64,000 bases of DNA from Eustoma russellianum (GCA_036186865.1 AP025066.1:20137671-20201670); one strand, 5' to 3'. Positions 1 to 10,925 are shown, numbered from the stretch's first letter. The notes: a model not told the origin generated them from the sequence alone. Numbers and translations: made by a program.

Positions 1-849
1 ATTTAAGATTGATTATTTAATCCATCATGCTCTCTTTTGTACATGGTGCATTGACATAGACTCATCTAAATCTATTTCCTGCATTTTTAATATACATTTC
101 TTCCTGGTACACGACATGGTGCACCTTATGTTGGCTTGCTTCACTACTGGGTGGTCATGTATTAATGACAGTTCTTAGAAGCACTAGCCAAAATCTTGTC
201 AAATATTCATTGATAGTTGTCACTCTTAATATATCTAAAGGTCATTAAGAAATAGATTTTGCCTTTGTACTGAGAAATACGCAATGTGTTTTCTTATGTC
301 TAGTAATGTATACATTGTTATTTTTTGAACAAGATTAAGCTTTCTGTTAATAAAAGACAAAGGATTCATAGTATGAACATTTGTGAATTACAATATCCTC
401 AAAATGTTCTGAAATCAAAATTTGTCTAAATGCTAATGATGCATGTTATGTTTTCATCACATAATGGTTTGTATTATTACACTACATTCATGTTAGCTTA
501 TGTAAATTTACTGTTAGAAGATAATATCTGAAAGTTTGTATGTCATCCGGTTGAAAAAGTATAGTTTTTTTGAAAATGAAAAGAAGGTTAACTCATACTA
601 AGTTGAGGTTGCTACAAGTCAATGTGTATTCTGTGGAGTATGGTGAACTTAGTAAAACATGCGTAGTAATTTATGCATAATAACCATAATCTATTAAAGT
701 TTTAGAATAACAAGTTAAGTATAGTTGATTGTCTATTTAAAAAACGAAGTGTTTATCTCACATTACTATTGATAACTGTTATAGTTGGTTAAATTTACAC
801 GTTATTATACTAACGAATACTTCAAGTTTGATTCAAGGTTTCTTTTAGG
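1..849. other. AT-rich intergenic, no gene seen
   Basis: No open frame of useful length, RNA gene or repeat structure was recognised. Base composition is strongly AT-rich, as in plant intergenic DNA. The right edge grades into the degenerate 3' end of a copia element. Confidence 0.5.
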
Positions 850-1338
850 TACTTGGAGAAAACATGAGTCGAGGAATATATTAGGAAAATCAAAGACAAG
901 CATACAAGTGATGAAATCAAACTCGGGAAAATCCTGCCTAACATGAAGATAGAACATGAAGTTATCAAGATGGAACATATCTCATATATCAATTACATTG
1001 CAGATACTTTTCACCAAGTCAGTGACTACAAGAATATCAGGATGGGACATATCTCAAACACTTGTTGTCAAGCCTTGTTGCATAAACATATACACCAAGC
1101 TTGAGGAGGAGTGTAGAAATATACACTAACGAATACATGTACATATATACACCGTAGCACGTCTACAATTAAGTTAGCCGTTGGCCAACTTCCCGTTGGA
1201 CACTTTTCTAGCCGTTGCCTTCTTTCTTATATAAGGACTTCCATTTGTACATTCAAGTTAAGTCTGAATAATAATTTGAATTCAGCCTCTTCTTTTTTCT
1301 CCTTCAATTCATGGTCCTTTATCTCCTAAATTCTTACA
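850..1338 (+). mobile_element. Ty1/copia remnant: RNase H end plus 3' LTR
   Basis: The three forward frames around 850-1105 contain, with frameshifts, the weak trace of a copia RNase H C-terminus, including an IADTF stretch where copia proteins usually read LADIFTK. It is followed by a purine tract (TTGAGGAGGAG, 1101-1111) and then a sequence starting TGTAGAAATA and ending TTCTTACA. That order (RNase H end, polypurine tract, TG...CA repeat) is the standard 3' end of a copia element. Everything upstream (5' LTR, gag, most of pol) is absent, so this is a truncated relic. Confidence 0.6.
1112..1338 (+). repeat. 3' LTR of the copia remnant
   Basis: About 227 bp, beginning TG directly after the polypurine tract and ending CA at 1338. 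A TATA-like TTATATAAGG lies near 1227-1236. No second copy was found in the window, so both ends are inferred from TG/CA and the polypurine tract only. Confidence 0.5.
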
Positions 1339-2462
1339 GACACACATACATTTATACAAACTTCTACCCCAAGCACATGCAATAGAATTGTAGACAGTCA
1401 AATGAAATCAAATCCCCACTCTACCTTTCAGCTTAACGCCCTAAGACTTTTTAACTTATTAAGTCACGAACTAGATGAGAATTAGGGGATCCCTGTGATC
1501 CCGAAGTGAAAGGATCCGCCTAGTACTTTATTCTAGCTTATATCCGTCAATGTCACTATCTTCATATTACCGCATAGAAGTAATGACAGCATTCACAGCT
1601 ACATTCTTATATTATGCACCTTTTGAGAAGCCTATCTCGAAATTTCAAAGCTCATTTGTCTCAGTAAATGAAATTTTTGGAAACGAAATAGCAGACTCAT
1701 TGATAAGCTTAAAAGCATATATTGACAGGTTTGAAATCATTCCTCAATAGTGAATCAACCTACCACACTTCGGGTTTTCTGTTTTCGTAGGTCAGAATAC
1801 CTGAAATCAGATTTAGTTATCACTAAGAACACAAATACTGCTATACTTAACTTTGAAGCAAGGGGAGAGGATGGTGTGTTGTTAAAAATTATGTTCAAAA
1901 ATTAGTTTTAATTGCCTTAAACACTTTCTTTCACTTTTTAATGTTCCTTTTAAACTTTGTAAATACATTTATTAAATTATGTGACAATCTTTTAAAATTT
2001 TGAAACTTGTTTGGCCTTTAACAAAAATTTTCCCTTATATTCTTGGTGGATGCAAGGCCGATGTCATATTTTTGTAATTGAGAACATCGAAGAATCATCG
2101 CCAAAGAACTAATTCCTTTCGATTACTACACATGAAATAGACTTTGAAAGAAAATTGAATTGGTCATTCAACAAGAGACAAATGAGCAAAAAACTATAAA
2201 AACTATATATGCATCATGTTTTGTGTCAATCAAACAAGGAATATTCATCATCTTCTGCATATTCAAGTATGTAAAAAAATGGTTTTAAAAAAGAAAACAT
2301 GCCATTTAGAAAACATAAAATTCAAGATTAAAGCGCATAAAACTCATTCCAATCTCCGTCCATGTATCATCAATTCTTTCTGAACAAAAGGGGGAAAAAT
2401 CACAACATTATGAATTTCAGACTTCCAATAATGCAAGTAGAAAAGCAAAACGGAAGTGTTAT
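1339..2462. other. Intergenic; one short unrecognised ORF
   Basis: No recognisable gene. A 66-codon plus-strand frame at 1550-1750 has no motif I recognise and no supporting context, so it is not called as a gene. The right part is the 3' flank of the cystatin-like gene. Confidence 0.4.
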
Positions 2463-2858
2463 TTAGCGCATAGTAAAGGAATCAAGTCTTCTAGTACCAC
2501 TAGGGATTTCCACGAAAATACGAACAACATATTGATTCGTAACGTCGGAATTTGCAGCAATAACAAGTTTGTAGTCCAATTGTGACGATGTGGTCACAAC
2601 TATTCCGAAAATCACTTTCACAAACTGCAGATTTGTATTTGCATCTTTGTTGTGTTGATCCACAGCAAATTGTCCAAGATCAATTACGACAGGATCATCT
2701 GGATGCAACGGACGGGGGCGTCCAGTGATCTCGACCGCGGCGGACTCGGCATAAACACTGGGGCGTCCAGTGATCTCCGCCGCGGCGGGCTCGGCATAAA
2801 CAATGGCTACTAAGAGCAAGAACACCTTCAGTTGAAACGGCTGAAATTTGGGAGGCAT
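2463..2858 (-). CDS. Cystatin-like protein (phytocystatin family), diverged
   Basis: A 131-residue frame from ATG at 2858 to TAA at 2463-2465. Residues 1-22 look like a secretory signal (LKVFLLLVAIVYA core). After a 15-residue tandem duplication (residues about 21-50, units ending ITGRP) comes a cystatin-like fold. A DLGQFAVDQHN segment (about 60-70) matches the plant cystatin helix signature [LVI]-[AGT]-x-[FY]-[AS]-[VI]-x-x-x-N. LQFVKV and YKLVIAA mark the following strands. Cystatins block papain-type cysteine proteases through an N-terminal Gly, a QxVxG loop and a C-terminal PW loop. Here QxVxG is replaced by a VTTSS stretch (about 88-92) and the Trp is missing (EIPSGTRR, about 117-124). 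The fold looks kept but papain inhibition is doubtful. No intron, stop or frameshift is visible, and a TATA box sits at a sensible distance. A GTG at 2891 would lengthen the frame but is unlikely as a plant start. A decaying paralogue is the main alternative to a working gene. Confidence 0.8.
   Translation of the reverse strand: MPPKFQPFQLKVFLLLVAIVYAEPAAAEITGRPSVYAESAAVEITGRPRPLHPDDPVVIDLGQFAVDQHNKDANTNLQFVKVIFGIVVTTSSQLDYKLVIAANSDVTNQYVVRIFVEIPSGTRRLDSFTMR
2715..2804 (-). repeat. 45-bp in-frame tandem duplication in the cystatin-like gene
   Basis: Two adjacent 45-bp units (2715-2759 and 2760-2804) differ at only a few bases. Each encodes 15 residues. The duplication keeps frame and lengthens the segment between the signal peptide and the cystatin domain. 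It is GC-rich compared with the flanks. Confidence 0.85.
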
Positions 2859-2930
2859 TTTGTTTGTGAAATATTTGGATTTTAGGGTCACTGATAAGTA
2901 CAGTAATTACTAAACAATTATAGCGATGGC

Positions 2931-2938
2931 ATATATAC
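2931..2938 (-). promoter_or_regulatory. TATA box of the cystatin-like gene
   Basis: The minus strand reads AAGTATATATGCC here, a good plant TATA motif. It lies about 73 nt upstream of the ATG at 2858, which predicts transcription starting near 2900 and a 5' leader of about 40 nt. Position and strand fit only this gene. Confidence 0.5.
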
Positions 2939-3415
2939 TTGGCTTTGCGAACTGGACCGTGTACAACTTGGTTTTTGAAGATATTACATTATAAGGTATC
3001 AGATTCAGTATCTTGTTAAAATGTAAGGTACAACTACGTATAATAGATAACGAAATGATATGATCCCTTCTTGGATCTTGTACAAACGCGGAAGCCTAGT
3101 GCACGAGAAACGTAATTTTTTAAAGGTTGAAGAGTGGGCTATAATCAAGCACTTCCCTCGTGTTGAAAGTGGAAAATTGCAAAGAAATGGTAAAAAATGA
3201 TTTTGTCAATCACTAATTCGCTAACAAGAGAATGACTGCCAGGTGATGACTAGATGGTCAAGAGTACAATATACACCTCATATACCAATTTTGAAATGGA
3301 TAATGATCAATTAGTAAAATATTTAGTACTTGGTTCATGAACAAATTATATTTTACAATGCATTATTTCAAAAAACGTGGAGTTCTGAACGCTTGACCCT
3401 GTTCTACTAAAAAAA
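2939..3415. other. Upstream flank of cystatin-like gene, no gene
   Basis: AT-rich DNA upstream of the minus-strand gene. No other coding or structural feature was recognised. Confidence 0.4.
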
Positions 3416-3417
3416 AA

Positions 3418-3418
3418 T

Positions 3419-3451
<33 letters not shown>

Positions 3452-3463
3452 ATATATATTATA
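3418..3463. repeat. (TA)n microsatellite
   Basis: An almost pure TA dinucleotide run, interrupted by a few AA or TT steps. Confidence 0.95.
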
Positions 3464-3504
3464 ATGGACCCTGTTTGTTTTGAATGTCTATAACATCAAC
3501 AGAT

Positions 3505-3570
3505 ACCCAGTATGTACCAACAACAGCAAAAACTATCGCTAGCGTCTGGAAAGGGTGAGAGTCAGTCACA
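3505..3570 (-). mobile_element. Fragment of RTE-type LINE 3' end
   Basis: The stretch from ACCCAGTATGTACC to AAAGGGTGAGAG resembles 18126-18180, which is the 3' terminal segment of the RTE LINE at 18.1-19.8 kb, in the same orientation. The shared order is a CCCAGT start, an ACAGCA.AA.CTAT middle and a TCTGG..AGGGT end. No coding part is attached, so it is a short relic. Confidence 0.5.
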
Positions 3571-3577
3571 CAATATT

Positions 3578-4073
3578 TCTGAATGTCAACTAAATCAAGT
3601 TATTATGCTCGTTGGCCAAAAAAGGTTAATCCTAGTTAACATTTCGCGTTTGTGTCATACTTATATATCGTGTCACTGTCTTCTTTCTTTTTGATGCAGG
3701 AATTTTTTTGGTCTTTACATGTCATCCCCTCATATTGACAGTGTCCTCGCTGGACTTCCATTTGGGGAGGGGGGAGGGGTCTAAGATCCTCTTGACATCC
3801 TGCATTTGGCCCTTTCATTGCCCTTGCGGCACAACCTGGCTCGATACTGTGATTCTAACGATCTGGATTCGCGCAATCGATTTGAGGCTTGACGCCTATT
3901 TGGGTCCAATAATGTCACTATCATAAAGAATACTGAATGTCAATGAATCTGACTTTCATCTTCGTTGGCTTAAAAAAGATTAACTATTGTTGACATTTAA
4001 CACTTACACCGTAATTATATATCATGCCACTACTATGTTTCTTTCGGACGTGGAAGTTTTTAAGCCTTTACAA
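3578..4073 (+). repeat. Degenerate direct repeat, two copies of ~145 bp
   Basis: The segments 3578-3722 and 3929-4073 align over their length: both begin near CTGAATGTCAA, share a TCGTTGGC..AAAAAAG.TTAA core and end in TTT..TTTACA. The copies are about 351 bp apart. The spacer (3723-3928) is richer in GC. No coding capacity was recognised. The origin is unknown. Confidence 0.5.
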
Positions 4074-4384
4074 TTACAACCACGTAGCTATGTTGACTTA
4101 GACAATGTATGTCCATAAAGACTCTTAAAAGTCACCATATTTTCAATTCTTCTTCTTTTTTTCATTCTTCGGGAATATATTACTAGTTTTATTGGTGGGA
4201 GCACTCCCCAACTAATCAAACGAGAAATAATTGACATTTAGATTCTGCTTTTATTATTATATTTTCTATTTAATCAGTAGTAGAGTATTTATTTATTATT
4301 ATCATAAACTTTGTATTTATAAATATAGTACATATATGTATTGTGAAAAGGGTGATAATCACAAAAGAATTTTTCTTGATAGCT
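4074..4384. other. AT-rich intergenic, no gene
   Basis: Nothing recognised. Open frames here run into the downstream microsatellite and are low complexity. Confidence 0.4.
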
Positions 4385-4612
4385 ATCTATCTATCTATAT
4401 ATATATATATATATATATTCACACACACACAACACACATATATATACATATATATATGTGTGTGTGTATAGATATATATTTGTCTGTCTGTCTATCTACC
4501 TACACACACATATATTATGTATCTATCTGTCTATCTACTTACCTACATATGCACAGACATACATGAATATATATATGTGCTTGTATGTATTTATGTGTGT
4601 GTGTATATATAT
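4385..4612. repeat. Compound CA/TA/TCTA microsatellite
   Basis: Blocks of (CTAT)n, (TA)n, (CA)n, (TG)n and (TCTG)n alternate over about 230 bp. Apparent open frames are rich in Tyr, Ile, His and Thr only because of the dinucleotide repeats. Confidence 0.9.
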
Positions 4613-4980
4613 GTAACTGCTGCTCTAAGTTTTCTGTTTTGGCCTGTGAATATTTTGGATTAGGAGAATGTGAATATCTTGACCTATGAAGTTTGAAGTA
4701 TAGAAGCAAATTTCAGACAAAATCTTAGTTAGGGAAAATATTCTATTTCAATCAAGTTTTTCTTCCATTAAAAGATTTGATTTTTCAGCCTTTAAATGTC
4801 AAAGATACGTCTGGAATATAGAAATGGCTAGCGATTTATGGGGAAAAAAATAACCTTCTAATTAATGCATCTTTTATAACGATTTCGAAAAGATTAAATT
4901 GACAAACTTTCCTGCTAATTCCATGCATGTTTCTGGACACATAATTCCGTGAATTTAACTGGTAGCAGTTCAATCCGGAA
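4613..4980. other. Intergenic, no gene
   Basis: AT-rich DNA with no recognisable feature; left flank of the foldback element at 4981. Confidence 0.4.
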
Positions 4981-5147
4981 AATGTTTCGGTGACGCGGGG
5001 AGACGCGTTTTGTATGCGGCTAATTATGGTCTGTCACGTGACAAAACGTGAAAAACACAAAAAAAAAAGCTGGTCAGATTTCGCCACGTGGCAGGTCATG
5101 ATTGACCACGTACAAAATGCGCCCCCCAACCGCGTCACCGAAACACT
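4981..5147. mobile_element. Foldback MITE-like element
   Basis: The left end (GTTTCGGTGACGCGG, 4984-4998) is the exact reverse complement of the right end (CCGCGTCACCGAAAC). The inverted match continues inward to about 60-70 bp on each side with mostly transition differences and small indels, up to CACGTG-containing segments near 5034 and 5085. The unit is 167 bp and has no coding capacity, as in miniature inverted-repeat elements. Target duplication is unclear: ATCCG occurs before the left end and again after the downstream copia insertion at about 12219. The copia element at 5148 is inserted at the right tip. Confidence 0.65.
5143..5147. repeat. Target-site duplication of the copia (left)
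   Basis: ACACT directly before the TG of the left LTR; the same five bases follow the right LTR at 12215-12219. Confidence 0.9.
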
Positions 5148-6268
5148 TGTTAGCACTGTAATCAGAACAAGTGCACTGTGTGCATGTGAGTAAATTGACA
5201 ACAAAAACGCAAGCAAAACCGAGGCGAGTGTAATGACTCTGTCCTTAAGACGAATTGCTCCGGTATACTGTGCCCAACCGGATGGAACAAACGTCTCCCA
5301 GAATACAACGGTTTTCGTTCATACGAGTGGCACTACAGCGTAGGAACATCGACGAACCTGTTAAAGGTATACTGATTTCTCGTGTGAATTGTATCGTAGT
5401 GGAATGCAGAATGCTTTGAAGAAGAAATGTGGTACTGTGTTAAAACAGTGAGTTCGAATGCATGCATGGCAACGAGAATATATAGATGGAGGGTGGTTGA
5501 AGGAGGTTGAAGGCGGTTTATGGTCAGAACGAATCTGGACCATTGCATTAAAAACAGTTAAGATCTCCACTGTTAGATCGTAATCCTTGTCTGAACAGAC
5601 GTAGGCCATTGGATCAATAAACCGAAGATAAGATCAAATCTGAGACGTAGGATCAGTAACCGTGCTGAAACCGTAGGATCAGATTTGATCTGGAGCGTTG
5701 GATCACCGCAGATGAATCGTAGACCGTAGGATCAGTAGGTAACTATTTTTCTGGAAAAATTTAAAAGAAAATTTATCCAAAATGATAAGAACCGGGCGGG
5801 CGAGCCACGAGCCCGAGCCGGCCGGGTGGCGGCGGCGGCGCGCGCGCGTGTGTGGTGAGCCTTGCCTGAGCTGCGTCCTGACTCCGTCAAAAACTTCTCA
5901 TGCCCAAGGGCACATCTTAGAAGGCTCCAATTTGAACTTTATATGGTGGCCTTTCTCTCTCAAGTGGGCAATGTGGTATACAAGCAAATTGGTGATGTGT
6001 TCACTCCTCAAGAGGCCACATCACCAATTTTTCTAATTTCCACCAATTTTACTCCAACTTTGAGCATTAATTTTTCATTCACCCGGTATCGGAATCGAGT
6101 GATTCAAAAGCCTAAAATCATCTACTCGTTACGTAGATAATTTAGAAATTTTTAGTTTCTGTTTTTGATTAACGAACACTAATCATAATTAAGCTCAAAA
6201 TATGGTGTTTGTCAACTTTTGACAAGCCCACTTGCCATCCAATCTTTTCCCATTTCATTTCTCCAACA
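5148..6268 (-). repeat. 3' LTR of the copia element
   Basis: 1,121 bp. Read on the minus strand it begins TGTTGGAG and ends GCTAACA. A TATA motif (minus CTATATATTC) lies near 5474-5483. The part at 5640-5740 carries several close copies of GTAGGATCAG, which are candidate promoter boxes. It is a single-unit version of the other LTR, which has an internal 189-bp duplication. Confidence 0.92.
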
Positions 6269-6817
6269 ATCCCCCACATGAATGAAAATTAATGCAAATG
6301 TGAATGCAGACTCTATCAAGAAATCAGACAAAGAAATGTTGCATCAGAAGAGGTAGCTTCTGGCCTTGAACCTTTCTTAGTGATGTACCATCGGATCCAC
6401 TCAGCTGGGTAGTGACCTGATGTCTTGAACTATCAGCCTTTACTATGAACTTAGACAATGATACTCACACAACATTTCCTTTAACACCCCTTTTGGTTCT
6501 CATGGTTGTGTTCATTATGGCCATGAACAACCCTGGTTTCAGAAAGTGTTTTTAGAGAATTCTTGCCTATCAGAATTCTCATAAAAGCGGCCCCACTTCA
6601 CACTTACATTGGTGATTCCTATCAAGAGTATTCTGCCATACCCCACTTGATTTATCAAGATATAGGACATCATTAAAAGCATTAGCTTAACCTAACGGTT
6701 CTCTGCAGATAGCACTTTTGTTTAACGGAATGAGTAAGTGCTAACTGAACCCTTATAACTTAGTTTTCCCATTGAACCAAGATTCTGGGATCTCCAGTCA
6801 ACAAGGTTGGGTTACCG
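6269..6817 (-). other. Copia 3' untranslated region with polypurine tract
   Basis: About 550 bp between the pol stop and the 3' LTR. Next to the LTR the minus strand reads CATGTGGGGGAT, a typical copia polypurine tract that primes plus-strand DNA synthesis (about 6269-6280). No ORF was recognised in the rest. Confidence 0.75.
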
Positions 6818-9800
6818 TTACAAAGATTCATGTTTTGTAGGCTTAAGTCCCATTCCGTTTGTCAACTTTGACATTTGATCTCTAGGCAAAGCTTTTGTAA
6901 GCGGATCCGCAAGATTCTCCTTTGATTTTATGTAATCAATGGAAATCACGCCATTAGAGATCAACTGCTTAATGGTATTATGTCTCCGACGTATGTGTCG
7001 TGACTTACCATTATAGATGCTGCTTTGAGCTCGTCCTATAGCTGACTGACTGTCACAATGTATGCTGATAGGAGCGATTGGCTTAGGCCAGCATGGAATG
7101 TCTTCTAGGAAATTTCGAAGCCATTCAGCTTCTTCCCCAGCTTTATCGAGTGCTATAAACTCAGCTTCCATAGTTGACCGAGCTATGCACGTCTGCTTTG
7201 TAGACTTCCATGACACAGCACCACCACCTACAGTGAATAAGTATCCACTGGTGGATTTAGAATCCTTACAATCTGATATCCAGTTTGCGTCGCAATATCC
7301 TTCCAATACTGCTGGATATCTGTGTGTGTACTGTAATCCAAGGTTCATTGTGTATTTCAGATATCTCATCACTCTATTTAGAGCTTTCCAATGTTCGTCA
7401 CTTGGATTACTGGTGAACCTACTCAATTTGTTTACTGAACAAGCCAAGTCAGGTCTTGTACAGTTTGTTATGTACATCAGACTCCCAATGACTTGTGAAT
7501 ACTTTAATTGAGCTACAGGTTCACCTCGGTTCTTCCTCAAGTGTATACTTAAGTCCAGTGGGGTCTTTACCGGTTTTACATCAAGCATATTGAATCGTTT
7601 AAGAACAGACTCAATGTAGTGACTTTGAGACATGACCAATCCTTCAGCTACCCTAGAAATTTTAATTCCTAGAATAACATTGGCAACCCCCATGTCTTTC
7701 ATGTCAAAATTTCTCGTTAACATCTTCTTGGTATTCAAGATGATGTCGTGTGTATTACCCATGATTAGCATATCATCTACATAGAGACATACTATCACAT
7801 AGGCGTTTGGTGTGTTTTTGATGTAAACACACTTGTCACATTCATTGATCCTGAAACCGTTTGACATCATGGCTTGATCAAACTTCAAATGCCACTGTTT
7901 TGGTGCTTGTTTAAGTCCGTACAAAGACTTAACAAGTCTACAAACTTTCTTTCTTGTCCTGGGACAGTAAACCCTTCAGGCTGTTCCATATAAATCTCTT
8001 CTTCCAGCTCGCCATTCAAGAAGGCAGTCTTTACATCCATTTGATGGATCTCTAGGTCGTAGACTGCAGCAATAGCAACTAGCATTCTTATGGAAGTAAT
8101 CCTAGTTACTGGTGAATAAGTGTCAAAGAAGTCAAAACCTTCCTTTTGTCGATAGCCCTTAGCTACCAACCGGGCCTTGTACTTATCAATGGATCCATCC
8201 TCTTTGAGTTTTTTCTTAAAAATCCACTTGCATCCAAGTGGTTTACTCCCTTGAGGAAGATCTACCAGCTCCCACGTGTGATTTTGAAGAATTGATTCTA
8301 TCTCACTGTTTACTGCCTCCTTCCAGAAGGGAGCTTCTGGAGTTGACATCGCCTCTGAAAACGTTCTTGGATCGTTTTCTACCAAGTATGTTAGAAAATC
8401 TGGTCCAAAAGATGTAGGTATTCTAGTTCGTTTGCTTTGACGCAGTTCCTCACTTTCTTGAGGAGTCGTCTCACGCACTCGCTTACTAGTGCTTGCTTCT
8501 TCGCTGTTTTCGTCTTTCTTTGGAAAGACATTTCAAAGAACACTGCATTTCTTGATTCCATGACAACATTCTCATGTATGTCAGGAATGTCGGACTTGTG
8601 CACCAAGAATCGATATGCACTACTGTTAGTTGCATATCCTATGAATATGCAATCAATTGTTTTAGGCCCAATTCTAACTTGTCTTGGTTTGGGTACTGCA
8701 ACCTTTGCCAGACACCCCCACACTTTCAAGTATTTGTAACTAGGCTTATGGCCTTTCCAAAGCTCGTATGGGGTCTCATCCATCTTCTTTGGTGGTATTC
8801 TATTTAAAATGACGTTGGCGGAGAGAATTGCTTCCCCCCACAAGTTCTGCGGTAAGCCCGAACTTATCAACATAGCATTCATCATCTCTTTCAGAGTACG
8901 GTTTTTGCGTTCAGCAATACCATTCGATTGAGGTGAATATGGTGCAGTCGTTTGATGAATAATGCCATGTTCTGAACAGAATTCATTGAACGGTGCATCA
9001 TATTCGCCACCTCTATCACTACGAATTGACTTAATTCGTTTGCTAAGTTGATTCTCAACTTCATTTTTATAATCTTTAAAAGCATCTAAGGCCTCATCTT
9101 TGCTACTTAGCAAATAAACGTAACAGTATCGAGTGCAATCGTCAATAAAAGTCACAAAGTACTTTTTACCGCTTCTTGTTTGCACAAACTTTAAATCACA
9201 AACATCTGTGTGAATTAAATCTAACACTTCAGTGTTTCTTTTGATTGAAGGAAATGGTAACTTAGCCATTTTTGCTTCAACACAAACTTGGCACTTTTCA
9301 TTATTGAAACTTAGTTTGGGTAATAAGTCGAGATTAATCATTCTTTGTAATGACTTATAATTAACATGACCCAAACGTAAATGCCATAAACATGAAGACT
9401 CAAGCATGTAAGCGGAAGTAGAAGCAGTCTTATTAGCCTCATCGGGCGTAGTCTTCGTTGGTACAATAGTTATAACACTAAGTTTAAACATATTGTCCAT
9501 CAGGTACCCCTTCCCTAGAAATACACCATTCTTAGTCAGAATACATTTGTTACAATCAAATACTAGCCTAAATCCATGCCTGACTAGTAAAGCACCAGAG
9601 ACTAAGTTCTTGCGAATGTCGGGAACATGCAGCACATCCTGCAATGTCAATTCTTTCCGGAGGTCATCTTCAGAATCACTTTGCCCGAACCTTCAATTTC
9701 GAGCTATCTTTGTTTCCCATGTACAGCCTTTCATTGTCTTTCGCAGGAGATATTCCTTGAACATTCCCCTGTTTGCACAAACGTGTCTAGTGGCGCCAGT

Positions 9801-9878
9801 GTCCACCCACCACTGGCTAGGATTACCTACAGCATTACATTCAGAAAACAGCACACAAGTCCAAATCATCCATTGCAC
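6818..9878 (-). pseudogene. pol: Copia pol: protease, integrase, RT, RNase H
   Basis: Protease: WWVDTGATRHVC near 9790 carries the aspartic motif D-T-G-A. Between 9720 and 9640 several small indels break the frame. Integrase (9650-8480): HLRLGH pre-integrase segment, then HTDVC, RSDRGGEY and AERKNRT giving the D, D, E triad. RT (8478-6990): KYKARLVAKG, HQMDVKTAFLNG and the catalytic YVDDM. RNase H (about 7330-6830): CDANW, MEAEFIAL, HCDSQSAIG and ADPLTKAL. Frameshifts near 8470 and 7930 separate integrase from RT and split RT. At least five lesions in all, so no functional polyprotein. It would have processed gag-pol, copied the RNA and inserted the cDNA. Confidence 0.92.
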
Positions 9879-10800
9879 TTACAAGGTTGGCTTTGGCTTT
9901 CTCTTGCCTTTTCTTGGGCTTCCTGCAGTCAACACTACGATGCCCTTGAATTCCACAATTGTAACATTTTCCAGTGAACTTTTTGGCAACCTTCTTGCCC
10001 TTCGCGTTCACTCCGACAGAATTTCCTCTCTTCTTTTTCGACGCCTCTGCAACGTGAGCTTTTGCATGGCCAGAACTGGAAGACGGCTTCTTGTCTGCCC
10101 TTCGATTGTCTTCCTCTATACGGAGTCGGACAATCAAGTCTTCCAAAGACATTTCCTTTCTCTTGTGCTTGAGATAGCTTCGGAATTCCCTCCACGAAAG
10201 AGGAAGCTTCTCAATCACAGCAGCAACAAGAAAAGATTCACTGAGGGTCATACCCTCCTCTTTCATCTCAGCAACAAGCATCTGAAGTTCCTCAATCTGA
10301 GAAACAACAGTCCTGGAATCTGTCATCTGAAAATCAAGAAATTTTCCAATAATAAATTTCTTAGTACCGGCATCCTCAGTGCGGTACTTCTTGTCTAACG
10401 CCTGCCATAAGGATTTCGCAGTTTTATAAGTAGAATACAATCCATACAATGAATTATCCAAACAACTTAAAATGTGACTCAAACAAACATAATTGCTGTA
10501 ACTCCACGCTTCAGCAATCAGATTGTTTTGCATGTTCACATTCTGGTCTTCCACCGGCACCACCTCCGGAGGATCCTCAGTCAGCATCTTAGCCAAACCC
10601 AACGTGGTCAAGAAGAACAACATCTTCTGCTGCCAGCGTTTGAAGTAACTTCCTCCAAACTTCTCTGGCTTTTCAACCTGTCCAACAGCAGGAACAGGAG
10701 CAGTGACTGGAGCAGCGGGTGCAACAGGAACAGCATTGTTCTGTTCCTCAGAAATGCCCAGATGCACACCGTTGAACGAGTTGGAACTTTCGCCTTCCAT
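9841..10800 (-). pseudogene. gag: Copia gag (capsid and nucleocapsid)
   Basis: A 319-codon open frame starting with ATG at 10800, the first gene after the 5' LTR. The middle part resembles copia gag (UBN2 type), with a SLWQALDKKY segment and a conserved LPLSWREF segment. The C-terminus is basic and holds one zinc knuckle CYNCGIQGHRSVDC (CX2CX4HX4C) that would bind the RNA genome. The N-terminus is Pro/Ala/Val-rich. The frame leaves register at the junction with protease near 9845, where pol continues in another frame. Copia elements usually encode one polyprotein, so this is more likely decay than programmed frameshifting. Confidence 0.9.
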
Positions 10801-10910
10801 ATTTCAGTTTCTGTTAAACGCAATACAGAAAACAGAACACGAAACCAATTAGTATCGTACAAACAGAAGCATATGCAACAGAAACCGAACCAGATTACAG
10901 TATATATCAA

Positions 10911-10923
10911 AATTCGTCTTAAG
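10911..10923 (-). promoter_or_regulatory. Primer-site position, complementary to the element's own LTR
   Basis: Two bases from the 5' LTR boundary, where a primer-binding site is expected, the minus strand reads CTTAAGACGAATT. This does not resemble the initiator-Met site TGGTATCAGAGC. It is the perfect 13-nt complement of AATTCGTCTTAAG, which the minus strand of the 3' LTR carries at 5256-5244. The 5' LTR copy of that site has lost the CG (near 11017-11029). See findings for the self-priming idea. Confidence 0.45.
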
Positions 10924-10925
10924 AT

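Noticed and set aside
1550..1750. 66-codon plus-strand open frame
   Set aside because: No domain, no promoter or splice context, and length expected by chance in AT-rich DNA.
2463..2891. Longer version of the cystatin-like frame starting at 2891
   Set aside because: The first codon would be GTG, which is not a usual plant start. The ATG at 2858 is followed directly by a good signal peptide.
4231..4566. 111-codon open frame
   Set aside because: Most of it translates the compound microsatellite at 4385-4612.
5782..6140. Overlapping plus-strand open frames
   Set aside because: Inside the copia 3' LTR and matched in the other LTR at 11809-12114; antisense to the element and without motifs.
9493..10398. 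301-codon plus-strand open frame
   Set aside because: Antisense to the copia gag/protease region on the minus strand. The opposite strand shows clear gag and protease motifs.
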